Assembly (NCBI GenBank): GCA_902797025.1
Contig: CADBRN010000020.1
Coordinates: 1 to 64,000, forward strand
Reading direction: 5' to 3'
Source of the DNA: an uncultured Lachnospiraceae bacterium
Lineage (GTDB): Bacteria; Bacillota; Clostridia; Lachnospirales; Lachnospiraceae
DNA: 64,000 nucleotides
Shown piece by piece: positions 1 through 8,005 of this stretch; position 1 is the stretch's first letter; every line of letters starts with the position of its first letter. A program made the position numbers and the translations under genes. The notes under the pieces were generated by a model, which saw only the letters and a list, made by a program, of their open reading frames with translations, was not told the DNA's origin and did no database searches.

Positions 1-2225
1 GTTGTTCCCGCGCGAGCGGGGGTGATCCCTCAACTCTGCACTGGACAGCAACAATCGCGAGGTTGTTCCCGCGCGAGCGGGGGTGATCCTGACTGAGATC
101 GGGGGAGGATAAAGACATGGCGGTTGTTCCCGCGCGAGCGGGGGTGATCCTCAGTGTTCCCTCGCTATCCTGCGACTGTGCCGGTTGTTCCCGCGCGAGC
201 GGGGGTGATCCTCGCGAAGCCGGTATTTACTGCCGACACGATCAGTTGTTCCCGCGCGAGCGGGGGTGATCCTGCATGGGCAAGGTAGTGAATCGAACAG
301 GAACAGTTGTTCCCGCGCGAGCGGGGGTGATCCCGATGGCTTTGATTTCTTCATCAAGCTCATCTTGTTGTTCCCGCGCGAGCGGGGGTGATCCCCGTGC
401 TTCCAAAGCTGTAAACCGGGTGTTTTCGTTGTTCCCGCGCGAGCGGGGGTGATCCCGGCGCTGTCGGCACTGGGAACCGTTAAGTGGTGTTGTTCCCGCG
501 CGAGCGGGGGTGATCCTATCTGCGCGATGCATCGATCTACCTGTACAACGTTGTTCCCGCGCGAGCGGGGGTGATCCTGATGGCGTCAACGGGACGCCCG
601 GGCAACCCGGGTTGTTCCCGCGCGAGCGGGGGTGATCCTCATGCCGATCGGCTGATCCTTGCCAGTACCTGGTTGTTCCCGCGCGAGCGGGGGTGATCCT
701 TAAACTGGTATACATTGTCGTTGATTGTAAGCGTTGTTCCCGCGCGAGCGGGGGTGATCCTCTCCCTTGATTTTCAGCCCGAAGTATTCACCCGTTGTTC
801 CCGCGCGAGCGGGGGTGATCCTATCCAGATCTACACAGCGAACGGCACGAACGCGTTGTTCCCGCGCGAGCGGGGGTGATCCTCAGAATTTGATGCCCCG
901 CTAGAATTAAACCCAGTTGTTCCCGCGCGAGCGGGGGTGATCCTCCACCGTCCCTCTCGTACACTTCAATCTTCGTGTTGTTCCCGCGCGAGCGGGGGTG
1001 ATCCTGCCGGCAACCACTTATCTGAATAACGTCGGCGGTTGTTCCCGCGCGAGCGGGGGTGATCCTCTTTCAACATGCCCTTGAGCATGTAATCGTACGT
1101 TGTTCCCGCGCGAGCGGGGGTGATCCCACTTGGCTGCGTAACCAAATAACAATCATCAAGTTGTTCCCGCGCGAGCGGGGGTGATCCCCGGAACAGCACT
1201 GCGAAGATACGCGAAGGAGGGTTGTTCCCGCGCGAGCGGGGGTGATCCCCGGAAAGACCAGGACGGCAATTGAGTTGATCAGTTGTTCCCGCGCGAGCGG
1301 GGGTGATCCTGAAATTTGATTATCGTGAAGTTCTTCCGGATGGTTGTTCCCGCGCGAGCGGGGGTGATCCCGACGGGGCATCCTCCGCACGTGATGCCGT
1401 CTAGTTGTTCCCGCGCGAGCGGGGGTGATCCTGATCGACCGAATGACGGGAGGTGATGCGGATGGTTGTTCCCGCGCGAGCGGGGGTGATCCTGGTTTGC
1501 GGCAAAGCTGAAGTAACTGCGGTATGTTGTTCCCGCGCGAGCGGGGGTGATCCTCCTGATTGTTGACGGTCAGGCCGCGCGGGTGGGTTGTTCCCGCGCG
1601 AGCGGGGGTGATCCCGTTTTTGAGATCCTTCTTGCACCGAAGCGGACGTTGTTCCCGCGCGAGCGGGGGTGATCCCAAGAAAATAATGGGCGAAAATATT
1701 CAGTATTAGTTGTTCCCGCGCGAGCGGGGGTGATCCTGCGGTAACGCTCTCCGTCTCTCCGCTCCCGTTGTTGTTCCCGCGCGAGCGGGGGTGATCCTGC
1801 ATTGATTAGGAGCGCACTGAGTTGGAGATGGTTGTTCCCGCGCGAGCGGGGGTGATCCCAGGCGCGCCGCTAACCTTTACTGTACACTCGAGTTGTTCCC
1901 GCGCGAGCGGGGGTGATCCTAATATGCATGCCTTTCTTGGAGGAAGTAAATAGTTGTTCCCGCGCGAGCGGGGGTGATCCTTGTTTACAGAATTAAACAG
2001 CCTGATAGAGAGGAGTTGTTCCCGCGCGAGCGGGGGTGATCCCTACGACAGGAATAAAAGGCTTCAAAAGGATTAGTTGTTCCCGCGCGAGGGGGGGTGA
2101 TCCTGTATAGCTCAGAGCTGACGCAATTTGCTGTATGTTGTTCCCGCGCGAGCGGGGGTGATCCTGGATATTGCGGAAGCAGTCGATGACATGGGACGTT
2201 GTTCCCGCGCGAGCGGGGGGAGGGT
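1..2225 (+). CRISPR. Type I-E-like CRISPR array, 37 repeats / 36 spacers
   Basis: Repeats of 28 bases begin GTTGTTCCC, carry the palindromic core CCCGCGCGAGCGGG and end GGTGATCC. They recur every 61 bases from 1 to 1953, then start at 2015, 2076, 2137 and 2198. Spacers are 33 bases counted from a 28-base repeat, except one of 34 (1981-2014). All repeats look identical except the one at 2076, which has C to G at 2092, and the last at 2198, whose 3' end is degenerate. Decay at the right end and the family's usual repeat orientation place the leader left of the window and transcription rightward. The short palindromic repeat resembles Cascade type I-E arrays, but no cas gene is visible, so the subtype is inferred from the repeat alone. 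I saw no duplicated spacers. Confidence 0.97.
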
Positions 2226-2862
2226 GAAATAGACACGTTGCCATAAGGGAATATCCCGGGATTTTATACGTATTCTTGATTGCGTTTCCTTTTCATCAGC
2301 GTAATTTCAGCATTATGATTGGAGATTCATATGATCAAAAGTGAAAAGCTGTTTTCAGTATTTTCTCTTTCCGTTTACTGTGTTGGCGCGGGTCTTTTAT
2401 CGACTTGTTTTACAATACGCATCGCAAGTCGTTGATAAAATATAATCCCATCACGATTCTGGCTCATTGTCTGCTGTATATCCGGTCTTGCCGGGACTTC
2501 TGGCAGGAGTATTCCTGTTTTATGTTGAGGCATAAACGGGATGCAACAGTGAATTGGGAGATCCGGAGGGGGATTCGGTCGGTCGGCATCAATGCTGTGA
2601 TCCCTAGATCTCTATAGCGGCTTTTTACAACTTTTAGATGGAAATGCTCGGACATCCGCTTGTTTTTGTCATAATCAGTTTTCAGATAGTTACACGGTTC
2701 GATGCTGAACAGCGGAGACGCACAGCCAAGACAGAAGAACAGGTCTGATGCAGTCAGTGGTTTGAAGCAAACGGAATCGTCATTGTCGAAAAATCGGGAT
2801 TTGGTATGATGTTATTGAACACCGCGTTTTATGCGTGCTGCGGCCGCCTGCGCCGAATTCAA
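2226..2862. other. Intergenic stretch without a convincing gene
   Basis: About 640 bases between the CRISPR trailer and yaaA. Base composition is more AT-rich than the neighbours. Short open frames exist on both strands (for example 2405-2617 forward and 2464-2655 reverse), but none has a recognisable domain or a good ribosome site. No tRNA, terminal inverted repeat or transposase remnant could be recognised. Confidence 0.5.
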
Positions 2863-3600
2863 TCAATACCGGATGAACACATATTCCGTGTCCGACGACC
2901 TGCGCTCGTCGAAATGGTAGCCGCTCCAGTTAAAGGTCTTAAGCTGCTCCGGCTCCTCCGCCCGGATCCCGGCCAGATACCGCACCATCTCACCTCGCGC
3001 CATCTTGGCATAAACGCCCTTCTGCACGATCTTCCCGTCTTTTGGTTCACCGAAGATGCAGGTGATATAACGGTCTCCCGGCTTCAGATATTTCTCGATG
3101 CATTTTGAGTATTCCTTCGACGCAAGATTGATCAACACACGGCTGTCATCCATCACTTCCCGGTACAGGTCTTCACCCCAGAAGTCATAGAGGTTTTTGT
3201 GCCCGGCGACTGCAGCCCTGGCCTGCATTTCAAGCCGGTACGGCACAACGCCGTCCATCGGCCGCACAACGCCATAGAAGCCGGACAGGATCCGCAGATG
3301 CTCCTGCACATAATCATACTGACCGTCCTCAAAGACTGCCGGAGCCATATACGTATACTGGATGCCGTCATAGGCCAGAAGAGCCGGTGTCAGGTTCTTC
3401 CGCAGATCCATGTGTGCAAATCGCCCGGCATTTTGTCTGGCGATCTTGTCATTGCAGGCCCAAAGGGTTTTCTGCTCTACATAGGTCAGAGAGCGGATCC
3501 AGTCTTTCAGGACTTCCGTCTTCTCCATGAAAGGCGGAAGCGCCGTGCAGGCAAGGAAATCCGTGTTCTCCCGCATCTGCTTCGCCGGTGAAATGATCAT
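2863..3600 (-). CDS. yaaA: Peroxide stress protein YaaA (DUF328/UPF0246)
   Basis: A 245-residue protein beginning MIISPAKQM, the hallmark N-terminus of the YaaA family, whose length is about 240-260. It also carries the family-like segments YDGIQYTYM and LINLASKEYSK. In E. coli YaaA limits intracellular iron damage during hydrogen peroxide stress; its biochemical activity is not settled. The gene follows bcp in the same direction. A GTG at 3604-3606 overlaps the bcp stop as GTGA and is an alternative start, but the ATG at 3600 gives the family's usual N-terminus. Pairing with a peroxiredoxin supports a peroxide-defence operon. The stop is at 2863-2865. Confidence 0.9.
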   Translation of the reverse strand: MIISPAKQMRENTDFLACTALPPFMEKTEVLKDWIRSLTYVEQKTLWACNDKIARQNAGRFAHMDLRKNLTPALLAYDGIQYTYMAPAVFEDGQYDYVQEHLRILSGFYGVVRPMDGVVPYRLEMQARAAVAGHKNLYDFWGEDLYREVMDDSRVLINLASKEYSKCIEKYLKPGDRYITCIFGEPKDGKIVQKGVYAKMARGEMVRYLAGIRAEEPEQLKTFNWSGYHFDERRSSDTEYVFIRY

Positions 3601-3602
3601 CC

Positions 3603-4058
3603 TCACGACAGTTCGCCCAGCATCTGTGCGGGATTTTCAGCAGCTTTTACTTTCCCAAATGCCTTTATGATGGTCCCGTTCTCATCGATCAGGTACGTCG
3701 TGCGGACGACTCCCATGGAGACTTTGCCGTAATTCTTCTTTTCCTTCCAGACGTCGTAAGCCTGAATGACTTCTTTTTCCGTATCGGAAAGCAGTGGGAA
3801 CGGCAGTCCGTATTTTTCCTCAAACTTTTTGTGAGAAGCCACGCTGTCCTTGCTTACGCCCAGTACCACCGCACCTTTTTCCCGAAACTGGGGATACAAT
3901 TCCCCAAATGCACAGGCCTGTTTGGTGCAGCCGGCGGTCATGTCCTTCGGGTAAAAATACAGGATCACTTTTTTTCCCAGATAATCGGAAAGGCTTCGCA
4001 TCTCACCATTCTGATCCGGCAGCGTAAAGGCCGGGGCTTTCGTTCCAATTTCCAACAT
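3603..4058 (-). CDS. bcp: Thioredoxin-dependent thiol peroxidase, Bcp/PrxQ type
   Basis: A 151-residue peroxiredoxin that reduces hydroperoxides using thioredoxin. The open frame runs further upstream, but the ATG at 4058 is preceded by GGGAGG at good spacing and gives the family start MLEIGTKAPAF. The peroxidatic cysteine sits in the TAGCTKQAC motif as C44, with the presumed resolving cysteine C49 five residues later, the arrangement of the Bcp/PrxQ subfamily. It is the first gene of a two-gene leftward unit with yaaA and has a promoter-like sequence at 4098-4127. Function is well supported by family; the physiological substrate is unknown. Confidence 0.93.
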   Translation of the reverse strand: MLEIGTKAPAFTLPDQNGEMRSLSDYLGKKVILYFYPKDMTAGCTKQACAFGELYPQFREKGAVVLGVSKDSVASHKKFEEKYGLPFPLLSDTEKEVIQAYDVWKEKKNYGKVSMGVVRTTYLIDENGTIIKAFGKVKAAENPAQMLGELS

Positions 4059-4097
4059 ATTCGTATTCCTCCCAGAATTTGTGTGGCTGATGCAGTA

Positions 4098-4127
4098 ATT
4101 ATAATAAAAGCCGTATGACTTTTGCAA
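4098..4127 (-). promoter_or_regulatory. Sigma-A-type promoter for bcp-yaaA
   Basis: On the minus strand TTGCAA (4122-4127) lies 18 bases before TATAAT (4103-4098), about 40 bases upstream of the bcp start. A second TATAAT on the plus strand at 4157-4162 probably serves the divergent isochorismatase-family gene, though its -35 is poor. Confidence 0.6.
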
Positions 4128-4261
4128 TTGCTCCTGCGAAAATCACAGGACTATTGTATAATATTTCTATCGATACAATTCCCCGTGAGAGGTTTTATGT
4201 CGGGGAGATTTTGGAACCGGGACCGGTGAAACGAATACCATATGAAACAGGAGAATGATTT

Positions 4262-4804
4262 ATGAGAATGAATCCGGAGGAAACGCAGGCGATTTTTATC
4301 GATCTTCAGGAAAAACTGATGCCGGTGATGTTCGGCGCCGAGCTCTGCGAGGAACGGACGGAGCTGCTGGCGCGGGGCCTGCGCGTTCTGGACGTGCCGT
4401 TTCTGATCACGCAGCAGTATACGAAGGGGCTGGGAAACAGTGTGCCCGGTCTGATCGAGGCGGCGGGTACGGATGATTATTTCGACAAACGTACATTCAG
4501 CTGTGTGAAGGATGAGGCGATCTTTAAGGAAATCCGCAGCAGGAAGAGAAAAACGGTTCTGATCGCGGGGATCGAGGCGCATATCTGCGTGCTGCAGACC
4601 TGCATCGATCTGATTGAGGCGGGATTTCAGCCGGTGCTTGTAGTGGACGCGATCGCATCGAGAAAAGATTCGGACAAGGAGATCGCGATCCTTCGTGCGC
4701 AGCAGGAGGGAGCGCTGATCACCACCGCAGAGGCCGTGCTGTTTGAACTGACAGTTGATTCGAGACATCCGAGATTCAGAGAAATTTCGAAGCTGGTGAA
4801 GTGA
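4262..4804 (+). CDS. Isochorismatase-family cysteine hydrolase
   Basis: A 180-residue protein with the complete catalytic triad of the isochorismatase/nicotinamidase superfamily: Asp14 in FIDLQ, Lys76 in FDKRTFS, and the nucleophile Cys109 in IEAHICV. Length and the IEAHICVLQT signature resemble the YcaC-like branch rather than true isochorismatases or PncA, which carry an additional metal-binding motif. The substrate cannot be assigned. The start is preceded by CAGGAG; a second ATG six bases downstream is also possible. It is a single gene, divergent from bcp-yaaA, with a TATAAT element at 4157-4162. Confidence 0.85.
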   Translation: MRMNPEETQAIFIDLQEKLMPVMFGAELCEERTELLARGLRVLDVPFLITQQYTKGLGNSVPGLIEAAGTDDYFDKRTFSCVKDEAIFKEIRSRKRKTVLIAGIEAHICVLQTCIDLIEAGFQPVLVVDAIASRKDSDKEIAILRAQQEGALITTAEAVLFELTVDSRHPRFREISKLVK

Positions 4805-4808
4805 CCGG

Positions 4809-5151
4809 ATAAAGAACACAGATGTTTGCAAAAATTCCACGGAAAATGTTTCCGGAAAAAAACACGGAAAAGGGTGCCGTACAGGTACGGCTATGTTAAA
4901 ATGATAACAACACACTGACCGGCAAGTCTTCTTCCCGGAAAGTGGATGAAAAAGTGAAAGATGATTTTCTGACGCGGAAATGCCGGAGACGGCCTTGATG
5001 CGGAAGGCGGATCATGAAAAAACCGAGGCGTCGCAAAGGGGTTTTCTGCCCGTTTTGCGGAACGTCTGTCCGCGTTGCATTGAAAATCGCAGCGCGGCGG
5101 AATTTCAATGAGCCGGCTCCCGCATCGGTCTGATGCAGGGGCCCGTTTTTT
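4809..5151 (+). promoter_or_regulatory. Long leader with intrinsic terminator upstream of the nitrogenase-like operon
   Basis: About 400 bases separate the isochorismatase-family stop from the first gene of the hydE/nif-like/hyp operon. A weak -10 (TAAAAT, 4897-4902) lies near its start. Several local hairpins can be drawn, ending in a strong terminator at 5113-5151, still 70 bases short of the first start codon. This is the layout of an attenuator or riboswitch, but I recognise no known riboswitch motif. A 39-codon frame from 5014 containing CPFCG lies inside and may be fortuitous. Confidence 0.45.
5113..5151 (+). terminator. Rho-independent terminator/attenuator
   Basis: GGCTCCCGCATC (5115-5126) pairs with GATGCAGGGGCC (5132-5143) around a five-base loop, followed by CG and six T (5146-5151). 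It lies before, not after, an operon, so it either ends read-through from upstream or acts as a regulated attenuator. Confidence 0.75.
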
Positions 5152-5220
5152 GTCCGGACGGAATGCCGGGATCAATGAAGACGAAAGAGATGAAGTGAAA
5201 AGACGAAAGAGGAGACGTGA

Positions 5221-5490
5221 ATGGAACGGCGAATTGCGATTGTCAGCATGATTTTGAAAAAACCGGAGGCGGTGCCGCAGCTCAATGCGATCCTTCATGA
5301 TTATCAGGACTGTATCATCGGCAGGATGGGAATTCCGTACCGGCCGGCAAATGTTCATCTGATCAGCGTCGCGGTGGATGCGCTGCCGGACCGGATCAAT
5401 GCGATGACCGGGCGACTCGGGCGCCTCGAAGGCGTCTCGGCGAAGACGATGTATTCCGATATTTATCTTCCGGAGACAGGGGAGAATTGA
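5221..5490 (+). CDS. TM1266-type putative iron-only hydrogenase system regulator
   Basis: An 89-residue ACT/NikR-C-like small protein. The segments IGRMGIPY and RLGRLEGVSAKTMYS match the TM1266 family, which is usually found beside [FeFe]-hydrogenase maturation genes and is named a putative regulator on that basis. There is no DNA-binding domain, so if it regulates it would do so as a ligand or metal sensor acting on another protein. It is the first gene of the operon, and its stop lies two bases before the hydE start. A GAAAGAGGAGACGTG ribosome site precedes the ATG. Confidence 0.85.
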   Translation: MERRIAIVSMILKKPEAVPQLNAILHDYQDCIIGRMGIPYRPANVHLISVAVDALPDRINAMTGRLGRLEGVSAKTMYSDIYLPETGEN

Positions 5491-5492
5491 AG

Positions 5493-6641
5493 ATGCGGGC
5501 GATGGAATGGATTGACCGGCTGAATCGGGACGGGACGCTGCCGGACGGTGCGCTGCTTGAATTGATCAGTGCGAGGCACGGCCTTTCCGGGACAGAGCGG
5601 GAATACCTCTATCTTCTGGCGCGGAAAAAATCGACGGCGGTATTCGGGCACGATATTTATCTCCGGGGGCTGATCGAATTCACAAATCACTGCCGGAATA
5701 ACTGCCGGTACTGCGGGATCCGCCGGGACAACGGCGCGCTGCATCGATACCGCCTGACGGATGCGGAGATTCTTTCCTGCACGGATGAAGGATATGCTCT
5801 CGGTCTGCGGACCTTTGTCCTGCAGGGCGGTGAGGACGCGTATGACACGGACGGCCGGATCTGCCGGATTGTCTCGGAAATCCGGAAGCGTCATCCGGAC
5901 TGTGCCGTGACGCTTTCGATCGGGGAGAAGAGCCGTGAGAGTTACCGGCGGTATTTTGAAGCGGGAGCGGAGCGGTATCTGCTCCGCCATGAGACGGCAG
6001 ATGCGGGCCATTACAGTTATCTCCATCCGGAGGAGATGTCGATGGAGCACCGGATGAATTGTCTCTATGAGCTGAAGGAGATCGGCTTTCAGATCGGCGC
6101 CGGTTTCATGGTCGGATCGCCAGGGCAGACGGATGCGTGTTATGTGAAGGATTTTCGTTTCCTTCAGGAACTTGGCCCGCATATGATCGGTATCGGGCCC
6201 TTCGTTCCGCATCACGCGACGCCTTTTGCGGACTGCGCGGCCGGGACGCTGGAGGATACGCTGTTTTTCCTCGCTCTATTGAGACTGTATTTTCCGAAGG
6301 CATTGATCCCGGCGACGACGGCGCTCGGGACGATCCATCCGCGGGGAAGGGAGCTCGGCGTTCTCGCGGGGGCAAACGTGATCATGCCGAATCTTTCGCC
6401 GGGGGCGGTCCGGAAGGATTACCTCCTCTATGACGGGAAAATCTGTGTGGATGATGAAGCCGGACAGTGCCGGGACTGCATCGGCTCGAGAATGCATTCG
6501 ATCGGCTACCGGACCGTCGCGGCGCGCGGCGATTATCCGGGATTTTTCGGAAAACCGGACGGATTGCCGGCAGGTGAGAATCCGGAGTCTGAAACCGGGA
6601 AGCGGTGTATGGTATCGGAGCAACAGGAGGAAATCAATTGA
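5493..6641 (+). CDS. hydE: HydE-type radical SAM enzyme ([FeFe]-hydrogenase maturase family)
   Basis: A 382-residue radical SAM protein. The SAM [4Fe-4S] motif is CRNNCRYC with C67, C71 and C74, and a C-terminal C-x8-C-x2-C set (CVDDEAGQCRDC) matches the accessory cluster of some HydE proteins. HYLHPEEM and the overall length fit HydE rather than BioB or PylB. HydE normally processes a cysteine-bound iron carbonyl-cyanide unit for the H-cluster together with HydF and HydG, both absent here. The ATG at 5493 has GGGGAG at proper spacing; a TTG at 5487 is too close to it. The stop overlaps the next gene. In this operon it may be a HydE paralogue working on another iron cofactor, a role analogous to NifB; that is inference. 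Confidence 0.87.
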   Translation: MRAMEWIDRLNRDGTLPDGALLELISARHGLSGTEREYLYLLARKKSTAVFGHDIYLRGLIEFTNHCRNNCRYCGIRRDNGALHRYRLTDAEILSCTDEGYALGLRTFVLQGGEDAYDTDGRICRIVSEIRKRHPDCAVTLSIGEKSRESYRRYFEAGAERYLLRHETADAGHYSYLHPEEMSMEHRMNCLYELKEIGFQIGAGFMVGSPGQTDACYVKDFRFLQELGPHMIGIGPFVPHHATPFADCAAGTLEDTLFFLALLRLYFPKALIPATTALGTIHPRGRELGVLAGANVIMPNLSPGAVRKDYLLYDGKICVDDEAGQCRDCIGSRMHSIGYRTVAARGDYPGFFGKPDGLPAGENPESETGKRCMVSEQQEEIN

Positions 6642-7987
6642 TTTGTGAACAGGAAATTCATCCGGATCTTCCGCGTATCGATGTGGATACCGGCGGTGCG
6701 GAAGTTCCGCTTCGGGACGCGAAGTTTCCGAGACCGTTTCATATCGGACTTCAGTACAGTTCGCCGGCGCGCGGAGCATGGACGATCGCGCATTCGCCGA
6801 TGCTGATTCCGGGATGCCACGAGATTTATGTCTGCTGCGCCTGCTGCCTGCAGGGCGTCGTTCTTTCTGCGGAGGAGATACCGGGCGGATCGGACCGCTT
6901 TTCCATGGTGACCGTGACGAATGAAAATGTTCTCAAAGGAAACCTTGAGCAGATGATGATCGACGGGGTTTCGGATATCGTCGACGAGCTTGATCCGAAG
7001 CCATCCTGCGTGGAATGCTTTACAAGCTGTATCCAGCATTTTCTGCATATCGATCTGAAGATTGTTTACCGGAGACTGAAGGAACGGTATCCCGATATCG
7101 ATTTTATTGACGGTTACATGATTCCGACGCTCCAGAGAAAGTACACGCCGGATCAGCTCGGAAGACGGCAGCTGATGCGCGCGGTGCGTAAAATGCCGGA
7201 GCGTAAGGCGGTCAATTTTATCGTCAATTATTTTCCGGTTGATCCGGATGCGGAACTCGTGAAAATGTTCCGGGAGGGCGGGTTCGATGTGCTGGACTTT
7301 GCGGCCTGCTCAACCTATGAGGAATACAAGGCGATGGGGGCTTCCTGCGCGAATGTCTATTTCCACGAAAATTCTGAGGCGGCGGCGAAGGATCTGAACA
7401 AGCGTCTCGGGCAGACGATGTTTTACGCGCCGTACAGCTGGAGTATGGATGAGATCGGGAGACAGCTTGTCCGGGCGTCGGAGGAATTTGATCTTCCGCT
7501 CCCGGATATCGAAAATCTCCGCAGCCGCGCGGAGACGGCGCTCGCAGGCCTGAAGCGAGCCATCGGCGCGATGCCGGTCGCGATCGATTACACGGCGACG
7601 CCGAGGCCGCTCTCCCTTGCGCGGCTTCTTCTGACCCACGGGATCCGTGTTTACGCGGTTTACTGCGATGCGTACAGTCAGGAGGAGCAGGGAGATTTCG
7701 AGTTTCTGCGGGAGCATTTTCCGGATTTAAAGATGCGGGCGGCGCTGCACTTTAAGAGGCGTCTGCTTCCCCGGACGGATAATGAGAAGCTCGGAGGAGT
7801 GCTCGCGGTCGGTCAGAAGGCAGCCTATTTTACGGGAACGGACCGCTTTGTGAACGTGATCGAAAACGGAGGCCTGCATGGTTTTTCCGGGATTGTGAAA
7901 ATGGCGGAGCGGATGAAAGAAGCGGCGGCATGTCCCAAAGACGCCGCGCCGCTGATTCAGGTGAAGGCGCTGGGGTGCGTCGGGTAA
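6638..7987 (+). CDS. Nitrogenase component 1-like oxidoreductase, alpha-like subunit (pair 1)
   Basis: A 449-residue member of the NifD/NifK/NifE/NifN superfamily, not a known nitrogenase. Start is TTG at 6638, overlapping the hydE stop as TTGA, with GGAGG seven bases upstream. It is rich in cysteine near the N-terminus (C60, C66, C67, C69, C70), with C124, C127 and C131 in CVECFTSC. The segment CSTYEEYKAMG (C224) followed by YAPYSWSMDEI resembles in pattern the NifD region holding the cofactor-ligand Cys275. It is paralogous to the protein at 10023-11303 (shared CxTYEE, same fold order). It is translationally coupled to hydE and followed by its beta-like partner. Substrate unknown; role as catalyst or scaffold is inference. 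Confidence 0.82.
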   Translation: MICEQEIHPDLPRIDVDTGGAEVPLRDAKFPRPFHIGLQYSSPARGAWTIAHSPMLIPGCHEIYVCCACCLQGVVLSAEEIPGGSDRFSMVTVTNENVLKGNLEQMMIDGVSDIVDELDPKPSCVECFTSCIQHFLHIDLKIVYRRLKERYPDIDFIDGYMIPTLQRKYTPDQLGRRQLMRAVRKMPERKAVNFIVNYFPVDPDAELVKMFREGGFDVLDFAACSTYEEYKAMGASCANVYFHENSEAAAKDLNKRLGQTMFYAPYSWSMDEIGRQLVRASEEFDLPLPDIENLRSRAETALAGLKRAIGAMPVAIDYTATPRPLSLARLLLTHGIRVYAVYCDAYSQEEQGDFEFLREHFPDLKMRAALHFKRRLLPRTDNEKLGGVLAVGQKAAYFTGTDRFVNVIENGGLHGFSGIVKMAERMKEAAACPKDAAPLIQVKALGCVG

Positions 7988-8005
7988 GCCGGGAGGATGA
8001 TCGGT

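Noticed and set aside
151..2244. Several open frames across the CRISPR array encoding Pro/Arg-rich repeats on the minus strand
   Set aside because: They are translations of the palindromic repeat and spacers; no ribosome sites, and the 61-base period explains them.
2405..2617. A 70-codon forward frame and its 63-codon reverse counterpart (2464-2655) that looked briefly like a transposase remnant
   Set aside because: No DDE motif, inverted repeat or recognisable domain, and no ribosome site.
5014..5133. A 39-codon frame with a CPFCG zinc-ribbon-like motif in the leader of the nitrogenase-like operon
   Set aside because: No clear ribosome site, and it overlaps the structured leader and terminator; a single C-x-x-C is weak evidence.
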